A DNA stretch of 64,000 nt from Chitinophagaceae bacterium (lineage in GTDB: Bacteria > Bacteroidota > Bacteroidia > Chitinophagales > Chitinophagaceae). The notes beneath the pieces are model-generated. The model was not told the DNA's origin. It made no database searches and saw only the letters and a program-made list of their open reading frames with translations. The DNA lies in contig JADJBP010000007.1 in the NCBI GenBank assembly GCA_016703625.1, forward strand, positions 62,001 through 126,000, written 5' to 3'. The stretch's first letter is position 1. Each line of letters begins with the position of its first letter. Shown piece by piece: positions 28,001 to 36,315 of this stretch. The position numbers were made by a program, and so were the translations under genes.

Positions 28001-29123
28001 TGTTCGATCGGGCTTAAATAGATCATTTCCGGGTCGCCATATTGATTCTGGTTAAAGGCCCAGCATTGATTTTTATTGGGTGTGTATTGTGAAACCATAA
28101 TGGGTTTGTCGGCTTCAAAATAATCTCCCCCTGTAGAATCCATGTGTTCGTAAAAGAAATTCTTTATAAGGCCGGTCATAACTACTCCATTTTTTCTGAC
28201 CACAGTTGTCGGGTCCTGTACACAAATGCGGTAATAATTGCGGAAAGTTGCGTTGATATTGGTATTTGTATTATTGAGCGTATGATGCGTAAGGTACCGG
28301 GTTCCCCAGGCCTGCGCCGGAAAGATCTGTTGCTGCATACCTTCTCCACCATCACCACGACATAAACGAATACCACCAGAACCTGAAAATAAAGCAAAAG
28401 GATGGCATTTATTATCATTACCAGGTACTGAAACAACTTTACTACCGGTCATATCCTTGCTTGCTGAATCTGCATTTCCATTGAAGATCGCCTTGCCAAA
28501 AACATTAAACGATTCCCCTTTATTCAGGTTAACCGTATATGTTACACCAGGGAGCCAGCCATTTTTTGTTGTGTCAGATGGTGTTATTTCCAAACGGGTA
28601 TTATTTTCTGATGCTACAGCATAAAACCACGAGTACCAGTCAGGAGGGCTGGACTGCGAAGTGGTTTGATAATAATTGATAGAATAGTATTTGTATCCAT
28701 AGCTTTACAGGCATCAACATGGTAGCAGCAGAAAACATTAATGCATAAATGTGTGCATACACTGCAACCGGCACATCACTAACAATATGAATTCCTTTAG
28801 TCGACAATCCGTCTGTCAATATCTTAGCATCATTTACACCGGATTTTGGAATTAATATAGTCAGATTCACCGTGTTGGATGATAGAAAGTGCCTGAGACC
28901 AACCTGTAGAATTAATGGAAACAGTAACAGTTGCCGGAAGTCAGTATTGATATACAAAGCCATTTCCTGCTGGTTAACAGGTGGTTCTAAAAAAAAGTAT
29001 AATTAAAACCCATAACTCAACTCAAAACTCCCTTACCGCGGTTGGATTTATCCTGCGCTACGCTGTTGCTGAATTAATAAAAAAGATTCCTGCTAAAAAG
29101 GCGATTGTAAAAATTTTGCTCAT
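24542..29123 (-). CDS. Giant IgGFc-binding-like/PKD-repeat protein with T9SS type B sorting domain, copy 1, broken by frameshifts
   Basis: About 1500 codons. The ATG at 29123 starts a signal peptide (MSKIFTIAFLAGIFFINS); an IgGFc-binding-like N-terminal region follows in shifted frames (28640-28963 and 27262-28593), then PKD-type repeats (26339-27238, 25852-26160, 25272-25958, with WRYDFGDGNTLV and GYLWNFD modules), and a gliding-motility-associated type B C-terminal domain (24542-25069: VYIPNAFTPNGDNKND, VTLFNRYGQKIFE, ending QVTIIR). Type B tails target proteins across the outer membrane by T9SS. The role could be adhesion or motility. It is a paralogue of 37562-41614, with a nearly identical 3' half and one extra module. 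All breaks are single shifts within recognisable protein sequence. Confidence 0.82.
25272..25958 (-). CDS. Fragment of PKD giant copy 1: PKD repeats
   Basis: Open piece with two PKD domains: SWQYDFGDGNTLVRAVNTPFTHTY, then NWYWDFGDGQVF. The sequence is almost identical to 38336-38960 in copy 2. Confidence 0.75.
   Translation of the reverse strand: MMMPPRKALLMQKKFATAGVQNIRYRIFTAEGCTGDTTKQVTIAPDPIAKPGVPAAGCTNAPLQITDTSVVSSGTIVSWQYDFGDGNTLVRAVNTPFTHTYTAAGTYSFTLITTSALGCKSDTAKKTITISDKPVAPFSFAGTPCIGNTITFTSGYTNTTGTNWYWDFGDGQVFNTSAGNTATHIYTTAQTNITVKHVVSIAGSVCAADTTFTIIPAIHQKPGSCIQY
25971..26475 (-). repeat. Extra PKD module present in copy 1 and absent from copy 2
   Basis: The sequence AACCGGTGATGTT occurs at 25971 and again at 26476. 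In copy 2 the sequence on the left of the first (GCATCATCAAAGCTCCAGAG) joins directly to the sequence on the right of the second (AAAAGTGCCCGCCGGCGG). Copy 1 therefore carries one more repeat module of about 505 bases (near 168 codons, allowing for a one-base error). Confidence 0.7.
26339..27238 (-). CDS. Fragment of PKD giant copy 1: PKD repeats
   Basis: Open piece of 299 codons with alternating modules: SWRYDFGDATILVRTTNTS, NWRYDFGDGNTLVRNTNTPF, and the linking module DFTVTALNCLKDTIDFNHI with GYLWNFD. Residues preceding each DFGDG follow the pattern DSVxIxDTSS. Confidence 0.75.
   Translation of the reverse strand: MMMPQTQGTVNASKLFATPGVQNIRYRIYPDNGCAPGDTTKIVNIFPSPTAVVGVSTPACAGDSVLISDTSSISGGTITSWRYDFGDATILVRTTNTSFLSYLFCTGNYTIKLVTTSNNGCISDTGYRSVTVFAKPVSLFGAATGLCIRDSVYITDTSSISIGSIANWRYDFGDGNTLVRNTNTPFYHPYNTAGTFILSLVTVSDMGCVSDTFRRTITVSDKPRADFTVTALNCLKDTIDFNHIPPAGTFNITGYLWNFDYATTQTTIDARKRFATAGVQNIRYRIFTSMAATVIPQKQ
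27262..28593 (-). CDS. Fragment of PKD giant copy 1: IgGFc-binding-like domain
   Basis: Open piece of 443 codons with the IgGFc-binding N-terminal family pattern (MTGSKVVSVPGND, FPAQAWGTRYLTHHT, NYYRICVQDPTTVV, DYFEADKPIMVSQYTP) followed by the beginning of the first PKD-type module (ADFSISALNCLKD). It aligns over its full length with 39840-41030 of copy 2. Confidence 0.8.
   Translation of the reverse strand: MEITPSDTTKNGWLPGVTYTVNLNKGESFNVFGKAIFNGNADSASKDMTGSKVVSVPGNDNKCHPFALFSGSGGIRLCRGDGGEGMQQQIFPAQAWGTRYLTHHTLNNTNTNINATFRNYYRICVQDPTTVVRKNGVVMTGLIKNFFYEHMDSTGGDYFEADKPIMVSQYTPNKNQCWAFNQNQYGDPEMIYLSPIEQGQKSVLFYTSSKFGIDYVYANITVPTAGIGSLLVDGAPLPAAQVKIHPNNPAYSVAFANLTNADAQHTITSDSAFTAIVNGIGYFESYGYNVGALINNLNFYSTIKNTNSTSTQVDTFTCKNTPVRLFVKIAQPATSIHWKLSQVPGIFPNTDSIIANPVPVFSELINGRTYYVYSLQQDFTFSTNGTFYVPVVLSSAVIQNCSQVDSASVKVVVKPGPVADFSISALNCLKDTIQFTHLNHNRI
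28640..28963 (-). CDS. Fragment of PKD giant copy 1: N-terminal part
   Basis: Open piece corresponding to residues about 55-160 of copy 2: LTILIPKSGVNDAKILTDGLSTKGIHIVSDVPVAVYAH against VDFSVIIPKSGVHDARIQAEGL in copy 2. The flanking frames carry the signal peptide (to 29123) and the continuation to 28593. Confidence 0.65.
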   Translation of the reverse strand: MALYINTDFRQLLLFPLILQVGLRHFLSSNTVNLTILIPKSGVNDAKILTDGLSTKGIHIVSDVPVAVYAHIYALMFSAATMLMPVKLWIQILFYQLLSNHFAVQPS

Positions 29124-29170
29124 TGCTGAAATTTCAGGAAACAATATTCCACATTAATGCCATCAGCTTA

Positions 29171-29188
29171 TGTAGAGTTAATTCTACA
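29171..29188. promoter_or_regulatory. Shared palindromic element between divergent T9SS genes
   Basis: TGTAGAgTTAAtTCTACA, palindromic at 16 of 18 positions, lies 48 bases upstream of the copy 1 PKD start and 62 bases upstream of the divergent gene at 29250. The same core TAGAGTTAATTCTACA occurs at 41663-41678, 47 bases upstream of copy 2. It is a candidate regulator site shared by the set. Confidence 0.5.
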
Positions 29189-29249
29189 AACATAATTTGT
29201 ATAAGCCTGTAACATTGCTCCTGCATTTATACCTTAACTAATAAAGTAC

Positions 29250-29708
29250 ATGTTTATGAATCATTTCAACCTGAAAAAAATCTGTTTTTTCCTGGTATTG
29301 ATCATGGTAACCGGCGGATCGGTTTTTTCGCAGGGTTACAATACCACCAACTGGAAATTCAGTAACCCCAAGCAATTTGGTTTTACCGTTTTGGATGTTG
29401 ATTATTTTGACAATAACAATGCCCTTGCTGTAGGAAGTAACGGTGGCATTGCCAAAACTGTTGATGGCGGCCGAAACTGGACCTATGGTGTTTACACGTA
29501 CCTCAACCCCGCCGGTTTTAAGGTTACGGCCAATTTTACCGATGTTCATTATATAACATCTACGATTGCTTATGCCGTAGGTAGTTTGGGTGTAATGGCA
29601 AAAACAACTGATGGCGGTGCCACATGGAGTTTTGTTAACACGCCACTATTACCCAATCTTAAAACATCAATGCCTGCTGGTTTCTGGATGCAAATAAAGG
29701 TTATATAG
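29250..29708 (+). CDS. Fragment of the type A giant: signal peptide and first YCF48/BNR repeats
   Basis: Open piece of 152 codons. A signal peptide ends at GSVFSQ, then two repeats DGGRNWTYG and DGGATWSFV. Either Met at 29250 or 29256 can be the start. The frame is lost after PNLKTSMPAG. Confidence 0.8.
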   Translation: MFMNHFNLKKICFFLVLIMVTGGSVFSQGYNTTNWKFSNPKQFGFTVLDVDYFDNNNALAVGSNGGIAKTVDGGRNWTYGVYTYLNPAGFKVTANFTDVHYITSTIAYAVGSLGVMAKTTDGGATWSFVNTPLLPNLKTSMPAGFWMQIKVI

Positions 29709-32700
29709 CAGGGCAATGGAATAACACAGTGGACTCTTTACCCAAGTTATATTTTACGTTAAATGGAGGCTCCACCTGGGATTCGATTGCAGCACCAGTA
29801 CCTAATGGAGTAAGCCGTGTCGGCTATATCAATAATCCAAGTATACCTTCGGTATCAACCTCTGTTGATGCCAAGCTGAAGGAGATATTTCGATTGAATT
29901 GATTAACGATAGTACGATATATAAGCTGTAGCAACTCTTATGGAGTTACCTTATTCCCTAGTGTTAGTTTTAGGGCAACAAGCGCCACAGTTTGTACGCC
30001 ACTTACCACATTCTTAACTCCGGGTCGATGGCTGCAAGTCCACTCTGAAATTCAAAAGCGGAGTAATGACCGATTATTCAATAAGTAAAGAAAGGCTTGC
30101 ATTATACGGGAATTAATACCAATACAATTAACTGTTCTACCACATTTGCTTGATTACGCCAGTTACCCAGCAATACAGGCATGAATATCATCAACGACTC
30201 ACGGTGGTTATGATGTCGTTTATAACAATACGGTTGTAAAGTAAATACCGGTATAAATGACTCTACAGCCAATGTGAATGCGCCCCGGGAATTTTGAAAA
30301 GGGTAAATATGAAGTACTCAATTTTTTCCTTTTCCCCCACACAAGGACCAAGTCAGCCGCCAATTCCAAACCCTCAGGTGTTCATGGCATCTAACCCTTA
30401 TCAGATGCAGAACAACAAACGGAACGCTGATTGTTATTGGAAACTTTGGCCGTAGGCATAAATCGCCGATACAGGCAGAAACTGGATTGCGGATGTTACG
30501 CTTCCCTCAAGGACAGAATTTCAGTGCATTGGGAGTAGGGCAATGGATATCGCCCCAACGGTCGGGTTTTAAGTTTGGGGACTAATGGAGTTATGGCAGA
30601 TTCGTTACCAGGTTCTTCATGGCAGAGTAATTATTTATCTACGCCGCTTAGTGCCAGTTACAATGATATGGAATTCATAGATTGCAATAACGGAATTGCT
30701 GCGGGAGGTGCCGGTATTACTGTTACAAACGATGGTGGTAACACCTGGATAGACCGTGCCAGCCCTGTATTGGCAGCTCTTTTTGCCAACATCACACATT
30801 TGTCTTTTGTTAACCCAACAAAAGTTTATTTTACTACCAGTATCGGAAATATTTACCGCTCGGCAAACCAGGGTGTTAATTTAAGCCCCGTATTTGCTGA
30901 GCCATTGGGCGGCCAGGTAAATGATATTGCCTGGCAGGGAAATGATAGTTTGTGGGCAGTAGGATACAGCTCTTTCAGCGTTCCTTCTGCATCAAGGCAA
31001 GGGAAAGTTTACCGATCATTTAATAATGCGGCCACCTGGGATACCATTCCTGTGGGACCGGTTGGAACTTTATCTTTTACTCCCAGAGCAATGGATTTTC
31101 CAACCCGCAGTATTGGATATATATGTGGAAACAGGAATTATGTTTATAAAACTACTGATGCCGGTGCTACCTGGACAGATGTAAGTCCATTCCCGGCCTT
31201 AACACCGCAGCTTACCTATACTGCCATACAGGCACTTAATAAGGATACCATTTTTGTTGTTGGTAATGGTTTTCCACGAAGGCAGTTTACCGCACCACAG
31301 ATGGTGGCGCAACCTGGACAGATATACTGGCGATATACTTACCACAGGGGTTGGCAACCTGAATGGTATTTTAATGCATGATATCAATAACGGTTATGTA
31401 ATGACTCCGGTGGTGCATTGCTGGTTACTACCAATGGCGGTACAAGCTGGACACTTGATTTAGCACCTACACAAAACCTGTTTGCAACCGCAGCATTTGT
31501 TCCAAGATCGGTAGGGCCTGGTGTAAATATGGTTGCCAATACGCAGGTTAACTCAACTGAATTAATTACAGGTGCAGCCTGTTCAACACCTAACAGTGGC
31601 AGTATAACGATTACGGCTACCGGCGGACTTGCTCCTTATCAATATAGCCTTAATGCAGGTCCATTCCAGTCCTCAAATGTATTCAGTGGTTTGGCTGCCG
31701 GTACATATACCATTACCATCAGGGATGCATACTGTGGCTTACTTACAAAAACAGTAACCATTGCTTTAAATGACGACCTTGTTTTAAATACAAACATTAC
31801 AAGTGCAACAATTTGTGCGGTGCACCGGTTCAGTTAATTGCATCCGGTAATGCTGCAACATATTTATGGACTCCCGCTTTAGGTTTATCCAATCCTAATA
31901 TTCCAAATCCGATTGCAACACCCCTGGTTACTACCACATATACGGTTACTGCAACCTTAAATGGTTGTGTTAAAACCAGGGACATTACGATCAATGTATC
32001 ACCCAATCCTGCATTGATCATAGTTGCAGATCCGGGTACTACCATTTGTAATGGTGACCCTACATTGTTAACCGTTTATAATACCTCAGGTGCTACACCG
32101 GTATCGGTTTCACATTCTACATCAGCTGCCATAACCGGCGGTAATTCTGTATCCTGCGGTACGGCGGTTACAACGGCGATCAACAGTTTCTGGCGTGTGT
32201 ATAACCTGGCAAACTTCCCTGCTATTACCGGCAACTTTACCATTAATACGGTAAGTTTCGGTGTAGAATTAACCAGTGGCGGGCCACAAAATGTTACTAT
32301 TAGACTTTATACTCAAACTGGCGCTGCCTTCCCGGCAGGTACCCGCACACAAATAGCTTCACAGGTATTCAGTGTGCCAAACATATCATTGGGAAATTAC
32401 ACAGCCACTTTTACAACACCTGCTACTGTTTCCAATACTTCAACCGTAGTTGTAGAAGTAGAAACGGCAGGTGCGGCTGGAACAAGATTCTTTATCGGCA
32501 GCAATGCCGCTCTTGAAACAGCCCCGACTTATTTATCGGCTTCTGCCTGTGCCATCACAACACCAACAACTACGGCTGCTATCGGGTTCCCGAATATGCA
32601 TGCAGTTTTAAATCTTGGTGGTACCATCCCGGGAGCCGGAGCCATTGCTACAGGTACTTTCTTATGGAGCCCTGCAGCAGGTTTAAGTTCTACAACTTCT

Positions 32701-35700
32701 AACCCGGTTGCGGCTTCTCCAATGAATACAACAACCTATACCGTAGTTCGCACTACAGTACCGGGCGGTTGTGTTGCATCTGCACAGGTTACCGTTACCG
32801 TTAACCAGCGTCCTACTGTTACCACGCAACCTGCCAGCAGTACCAATTGTGTTGGCAACACGGTAACCTTTACCGTTGCAGGTACCGGAACAGGACTTGC
32901 CTACCAGTGGCAGGTTAGCCCAACCGGTTGTGGTGGACCATGGACCAACTTAACCAATACGGCTCCTTATAGCGGCGTAAATACAGGCACACTAACCGTT
33001 ACACCGGTAACCCAGTTACTGAGTGGTTATGCTTACCGTGCTGTGTTAACCGGTGCCTGTGCCCCGATCGGTACAGCCAATATTTCTAATTGTGTTATAC
33101 TAACGGTCAACCCTAACCCGGTTGTTAATATTACCCCTGCAGGCCCTGTATGTGGCGGTGTAGCAGGTATCAATGGTACTTTATTAAGTGCAGCAACAGC
33201 AGCACCACCGGTACCAGGACAGGCCAGTGCTAATTCAGGAACGATCAATGTGCCTATTCCTGACGGAACAGGTGTAGCGGCCACGTCAAACCTCACCATT
33301 GCAGGTATACCGGCCAATGCTACCATCACAGAGATCAAAGTGAATATGAATATCAACCATACCTGGGTAGGTGATGTGGATGTAAACTTAAGGGCTCCCA
33401 ATAATGCCATCCTCAACCTGGTTGGCGGACTGGATGGAGGTACCGGTGGTAATTCTACCGATAACTTTACCAATACAGCCTTCAGTTCCATCGGTGGAGC
33501 AACCATCAGCGGTGCACCTGCACCACGTACAGGCACATTGCTGCTGAAGCACGTGCAGGTTTTGGCCCTATCGGTTACATACAAACAGTTGCTACCTGGG
33601 CAGGCCTTGTGCCACCGGCTACACCAACAGCAGCCAACGGCCAATGGACACTGGCCATGGGAGATTTTGTGGAACAGATATAGGTGCACTTACAAACTGG
33701 TCGATCACCATCGACTACACAACACCGGGAGGTGGCGGCGGACCAACACTTACTTATGTATGGTCGCCACAAGCCGGCTTATATACCAATGCAACAGCTA
33801 CAACACCATACACCGGAGGCAATACGCCAAATGTGTATGCTGCACCAACTGCACAAACACTTTATACAGTAAGGGCAACAGATGTGGCAACAGGATGCTT
33901 TACTGATGCTACCGTATTGGTGAACTATACTCCACCTGCCCCAACGGTTGTACCGTCATCGGTTACCATGTGTTTGGGTGACCCGGCTGTTAAACTGAAG
34001 AGTTCTTCTTCACAGGCATTCAGCTCTACCTTTAATTCAGGTACGCTGGCTCTTGCAATACCTGATGGCCCTGCATCATGGCAACGACGGTATTCCGGAG
34101 TTGTTACGCCAAACCTGCCCGTTTCAGGAATACCAGCAATGCTACTATTACAGGTATGAGTGTTAAGTTAAACCTCACATACCTATATCGCTGATATGGT
34201 GATCGTGCTAAAAGCACCGAATGGACAGGTTTTCAATCTTGATGCCAATATCAACAAGACCGGCGGGGCCGGTGCTAATTTCATTAACACCATTATCAGT
34301 TCTGCCAGTACCACTCCATCGAGTGCAGGTGCACCACCTTATACCGGTACACATTCGGGCCGATGCTGTAGGTGCTACCTATGTTGCAGTTGATTTACGT
34401 TCCCCGGCGGACCTACTTCACCTGCGGGTTACATACCAACAGTAACCAATTTCAATGGCCTTTATTCAGTACCTAACGGTAACTGGACACTGGGTATGTA
34501 TGATTGGGGTCTGGGTGACCTGGGAACTTTAACCAATTGGGAATTGAAGTTCGATTATATAATTGGCGTTCCGGCTACACCGGCAGTATGGTCGCCTGCA
34601 GCAGGTTTATTCTCTGATGCAGCAGCAGCTGTTCCGTATGTAGCAGGTACAGCAGTTGATTCCGTTTGGACAAGGCCTACACCGGCAGGTGTATATACTT
34701 ACCAGGCAACGGTTCAGAATTTAATTACAACAGCAGCTACAGTTAATACACCAATGGCTGGTGGTAACGGTAATAACCTGGTTGCCTTTAATGTAAGGAA
34801 CAACAATCCATACCCGGTTACATTTGCCAGCATTGCCAGCAATACATTTGGTTCCGGTGCAGTTGTTTCGAGGGTATTCTACAAACCTACCCTGATTGCA
34901 GGCGCTCCAGGTGCCATCAAGTGCAGCCAATGGATGGACACAATTTGGTACTGCCAACAATAATGTTGTTGCCAATACTTTAAATCAACTCATGACCGGG
35001 TTAACGCTTTCGATCCCGGCAGGTGCCACTTATGGCATTGCCCTTGATCTTACCGGCGCTACTTTCCCGGCTTATACAAATGGTGCAGGTATCGTTACTT
35101 ATTCCAATAGTGGTTGCGATATCATAACCGGTGGTAATGTGGGATGGGGCGGACCGGCAGCTCCGGGTGTTCCTGTAAATAATCCAAGGAACTTCAATGG
35201 ACAGGTTGTATTCCTGGGTTCTGGTGCAGGTACCTGTACTTCTCCGGCCAGAACAGTGATCGTAACGGTTCACCAGCCAACAACGGTTACAACACAACCG
35301 GCTAACCAAACCATCTGTACTGATAAGGTAGCAACCTTTACAGCAGCCGGTGGCGGAAGCGGTCCGTTCAGTTACCAGTGGCAGGTTAGTACCAACGGCA
35401 ATAACCCGCCATGGACCAACATAACCAATGGTGGTGTGTACAGCGGTGCAACATCTGCAACCCTGACCATTACGCAACCGCCGGTAAGCATGAGTGGTAA
35501 TTTCTACCGTGTGATCATCACCGGTGCTGCTCCTTGTGCAGCTGCAACATCAAATGGAGCAAGGTTAATTGTGAACCCATTACCAACAGTGGTGATCAGC
35601 GCCAGTCCTTATACCAGCTTATTCCCTGGTTTAACAACTACATTGTCATCAACTGTAACACCAAATGCTGTTGCACCGGGAGGTTATGTTTGGTTGAGAA

Positions 35701-36098
35701 ATGGTGTCCAGGTAGGTGGTTCTACATCAACTTTAGTGATTGATATAGATGGATTGGGTGATTATCAATTAAGGGTTACCGATGTCAATGGCTGTACAAA
35801 CAGTTCAAACATCTTAGCCATTAAGGATTCGGTAAGTGCCAAGTGCTTCATCTATCCAAACCCAACCAGTGGCAAGTTCCAGGTCAGGTACTATAGTGTA
35901 GCCAATAACGTGTTGCCGCGTACATTGACCATTTATGATGCCAAGGGCGACCGCGTGTTCACACAGTACTACACCATCGGAAGGCCTTATGACAGGATGG
36001 ATGTGGATATGCGTGCTTATGGAAAAGGCCTGTACTGGGTTGAGATCGGAGACCTGAACGGAAACCGCTTGACCATGTGCAGGGTTGTGATACAGTAA
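29250..36098 (+). CDS. Giant secreted multidomain protein with T9SS type A sorting domain, broken by frameshifts
   Basis: About 2280 codons. In order: signal peptide (CFFLVLIMVTGGSVFSQ); YCF48/BNR-like beta-propeller repeats (29250-31440, AKTVDGGRNWTYG, AKTTDGGATWSF, YKTTDAGATWTDV); a SprB-type repeat (31560-31780, SGSITITATGGLAPYQYSLN); PKD/Ig-like domains (AYQWQVSP patterns at about 32820 and 35280); two proprotein-convertase P-domain-like regions (33180-33560 HTWVGDVDVNLRAPN, and about 34030-34520); and a type A sorting domain at the end (CFIYPNPTSGKFQVRYYS, GLYWVEIGDLNGNRLTMCRVVIQ). It is exported through T9SS and anchored or released at the cell surface. It lies between two type B paralogues. 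The breaks look like sequencing error, densest at 29709-30574. Confidence 0.82.
29709..30574 (+). other. Densely frameshifted part of the type A giant gene
   Basis: No open frame of useful length, yet coding sequence of the same gene is visible in changing frames (LNGGSTWDSIAAPVPNG at about 29760, FSPTQGPSQPPIPNPQVF at about 30340, NPYQMQNNK at about 30400). Shifts occur every few tens of bases, far more often than elsewhere in the window. Confidence 0.7.
30575..31381 (+). CDS. Fragment of the type A giant: YCF48/BNR propeller
   Basis: Open piece of 268 codons with propeller repeats VTNDGGNTWIDR, YRSANQGVNLSP, YRSFNNAATWDTI and YKTTDAGATWTDV. The final residues after FHEGS-like sequence change frame near 31280 and again near 31405. 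Confidence 0.8.
   Translation: MGTNGVMADSLPGSSWQSNYLSTPLSASYNDMEFIDCNNGIAAGGAGITVTNDGGNTWIDRASPVLAALFANITHLSFVNPTKVYFTTSIGNIYRSANQGVNLSPVFAEPLGGQVNDIAWQGNDSLWAVGYSSFSVPSASRQGKVYRSFNNAATWDTIPVGPVGTLSFTPRAMDFPTRSIGYICGNRNYVYKTTDAGATWTDVSPFPALTPQLTYTAIQALNKDTIFVVGNGFPRRQFTAPQMVAQPGQIYWRYTYHRGWQPEWYFNA
31418..31837 (+). CDS. Fragment of the type A giant: SprB-like repeat
   Basis: 139 codons. After a last BNR unit (LVTTNGGTSWTLDLAP) comes one SprB-type repeat: CSTPNSGSITITATGG, LAPYQYSLNAGPFQSSNVF, LAAGTYTITIRDAYC. SprB is the Flavobacterium gliding adhesin in which such repeats were first seen. The frame change to the next piece is at about 31820. Confidence 0.75.
   Translation: MLVTTNGGTSWTLDLAPTQNLFATAAFVPRSVGPGVNMVANTQVNSTELITGAACSTPNSGSITITATGGLAPYQYSLNAGPFQSSNVFSGLAAGTYTITIRDAYCGLLTKTVTIALNDDLVLNTNITSATICAVHRFS
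31813..33906 (+). CDS. Fragment of the type A giant: Ig/PKD-like and first P-domain-like region
   Basis: 697 codons, the longest open piece. It has a CHU_C-like linker (YLWTPALGLSNPN), an adhesin-like domain (NLANFPAITGNFTINTVSFG), an Ig-like domain (TTQPASSTNCVGNTVTFTV, AYQWQVSPTGC) and a P-domain-like region (TINVPIPDGTGVAATSNLTI, HTWVGDVDVNLRAPNN). After about residue 575 (33560) the frame is wrong and gives low-quality sequence to its end. Confidence 0.8.
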   Translation: MCGAPVQLIASGNAATYLWTPALGLSNPNIPNPIATPLVTTTYTVTATLNGCVKTRDITINVSPNPALIIVADPGTTICNGDPTLLTVYNTSGATPVSVSHSTSAAITGGNSVSCGTAVTTAINSFWRVYNLANFPAITGNFTINTVSFGVELTSGGPQNVTIRLYTQTGAAFPAGTRTQIASQVFSVPNISLGNYTATFTTPATVSNTSTVVVEVETAGAAGTRFFIGSNAALETAPTYLSASACAITTPTTTAAIGFPNMHAVLNLGGTIPGAGAIATGTFLWSPAAGLSSTTSNPVAASPMNTTTYTVVRTTVPGGCVASAQVTVTVNQRPTVTTQPASSTNCVGNTVTFTVAGTGTGLAYQWQVSPTGCGGPWTNLTNTAPYSGVNTGTLTVTPVTQLLSGYAYRAVLTGACAPIGTANISNCVILTVNPNPVVNITPAGPVCGGVAGINGTLLSAATAAPPVPGQASANSGTINVPIPDGTGVAATSNLTIAGIPANATITEIKVNMNINHTWVGDVDVNLRAPNNAILNLVGGLDGGTGGNSTDNFTNTAFSSIGGATISGAPAPRTGTLLLKHVQVLALSVTYKQLLPGQALCHRLHQQQPTANGHWPWEILWNRYRCTYKLVDHHRLHNTGRWRRTNTYLCMVATSRLIYQCNSYNTIHRRQYAKCVCCTNCTNTLYSKGNRCGNRMLY
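33644..34159 (+). CDS. Fragment of the type A giant: linker and start of second P-domain-like region
   Basis: 171 codons: end of the first P-domain-like region (DIGALTNWSITIDYTTPGG), a YVWSPQAGLYTNATATTPY linker and the beginning of the second (TFNSGTLALAIPDGP). It continues in another frame at 34196-34393 (VIVLKAPNGQVFNLDANI). Confidence 0.7.
   Translation: MDTGHGRFCGTDIGALTNWSITIDYTTPGGGGGPTLTYVWSPQAGLYTNATATTPYTGGNTPNVYAAPTAQTLYTVRATDVATGCFTDATVLVNYTPPAPTVVPSSVTMCLGDPAVKLKSSSSQAFSSTFNSGTLALAIPDGPASWQRRYSGVVTPNLPVSGIPAMLLLQV
34496..34963 (+). CDS. Fragment of the type A giant: end of second P-domain-like region and linker
   Basis: 155 codons: MYDWGLGDLGTLTNWELKFDY closes the second P-domain-like region, followed by the AVWSPAAGLFSDAAAAVPY linker and a beta-rich domain that continues in the next frame from about 34900. 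Confidence 0.7.
   Translation: MYDWGLGDLGTLTNWELKFDYIIGVPATPAVWSPAAGLFSDAAAAVPYVAGTAVDSVWTRPTPAGVYTYQATVQNLITTAATVNTPMAGGNGNNLVAFNVRNNNPYPVTFASIASNTFGSGAVVSRVFYKPTLIAGAPGAIKCSQWMDTIWYCQQ
34896..36098 (+). CDS. Fragment of the type A giant: Ig-like domain and T9SS type A sorting domain
   Basis: 400 codons: a beta-sandwich region, an Ig-like domain (TTQPANQTICTDKVATFTA, SYQWQVSTNGNNPPW, GNFYRVIITGAAPC), a further Ig-like stretch and the C-terminal type A signal from about residue 315 (CFIYPNPTSGKFQVRYYS ... KGLYWVEIGDLNG). It gives the gene its proper stop at 36096-36098. Confidence 0.88.
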   Translation: MQALQVPSSAANGWTQFGTANNNVVANTLNQLMTGLTLSIPAGATYGIALDLTGATFPAYTNGAGIVTYSNSGCDIITGGNVGWGGPAAPGVPVNNPRNFNGQVVFLGSGAGTCTSPARTVIVTVHQPTTVTTQPANQTICTDKVATFTAAGGGSGPFSYQWQVSTNGNNPPWTNITNGGVYSGATSATLTITQPPVSMSGNFYRVIITGAAPCAAATSNGARLIVNPLPTVVISASPYTSLFPGLTTTLSSTVTPNAVAPGGYVWLRNGVQVGGSTSTLVIDIDGLGDYQLRVTDVNGCTNSSNILAIKDSVSAKCFIYPNPTSGKFQVRYYSVANNVLPRTLTIYDAKGDRVFTQYYTIGRPYDRMDVDMRAYGKGLYWVEIGDLNGNRLTMCRVVIQ

Positions 36099-36127
36099 GT
36101 TCAAATTATTTATAGTTCAAGTATGAG

Positions 36128-36158
36128 GAGGCTGCCTGAAAAGGCGGCCTCTTTTTTT
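36128..36158 (+). terminator. Intrinsic terminator of the type A giant gene
   Basis: Stem GAGGCTGCCT / AGGCGGCCTC with loop GAAA and a following run of eight Ts, 30 bases after the stop codon. Confidence 0.85.
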
Positions 36159-36315
36159 ATGAACCGGAAAATTTTGTTTGAAGATAATATCCGAAAACTG
36201 AAATTGAATAAAATCTCCGGCAATCATGTAGTTTAAAATTAAAAAAATAAACATTTGTAAATTGTGGCTGCTTCTCAATTTTAAAAGTTGTACGCAAGCA
36301 ATAAATGAACACCTA

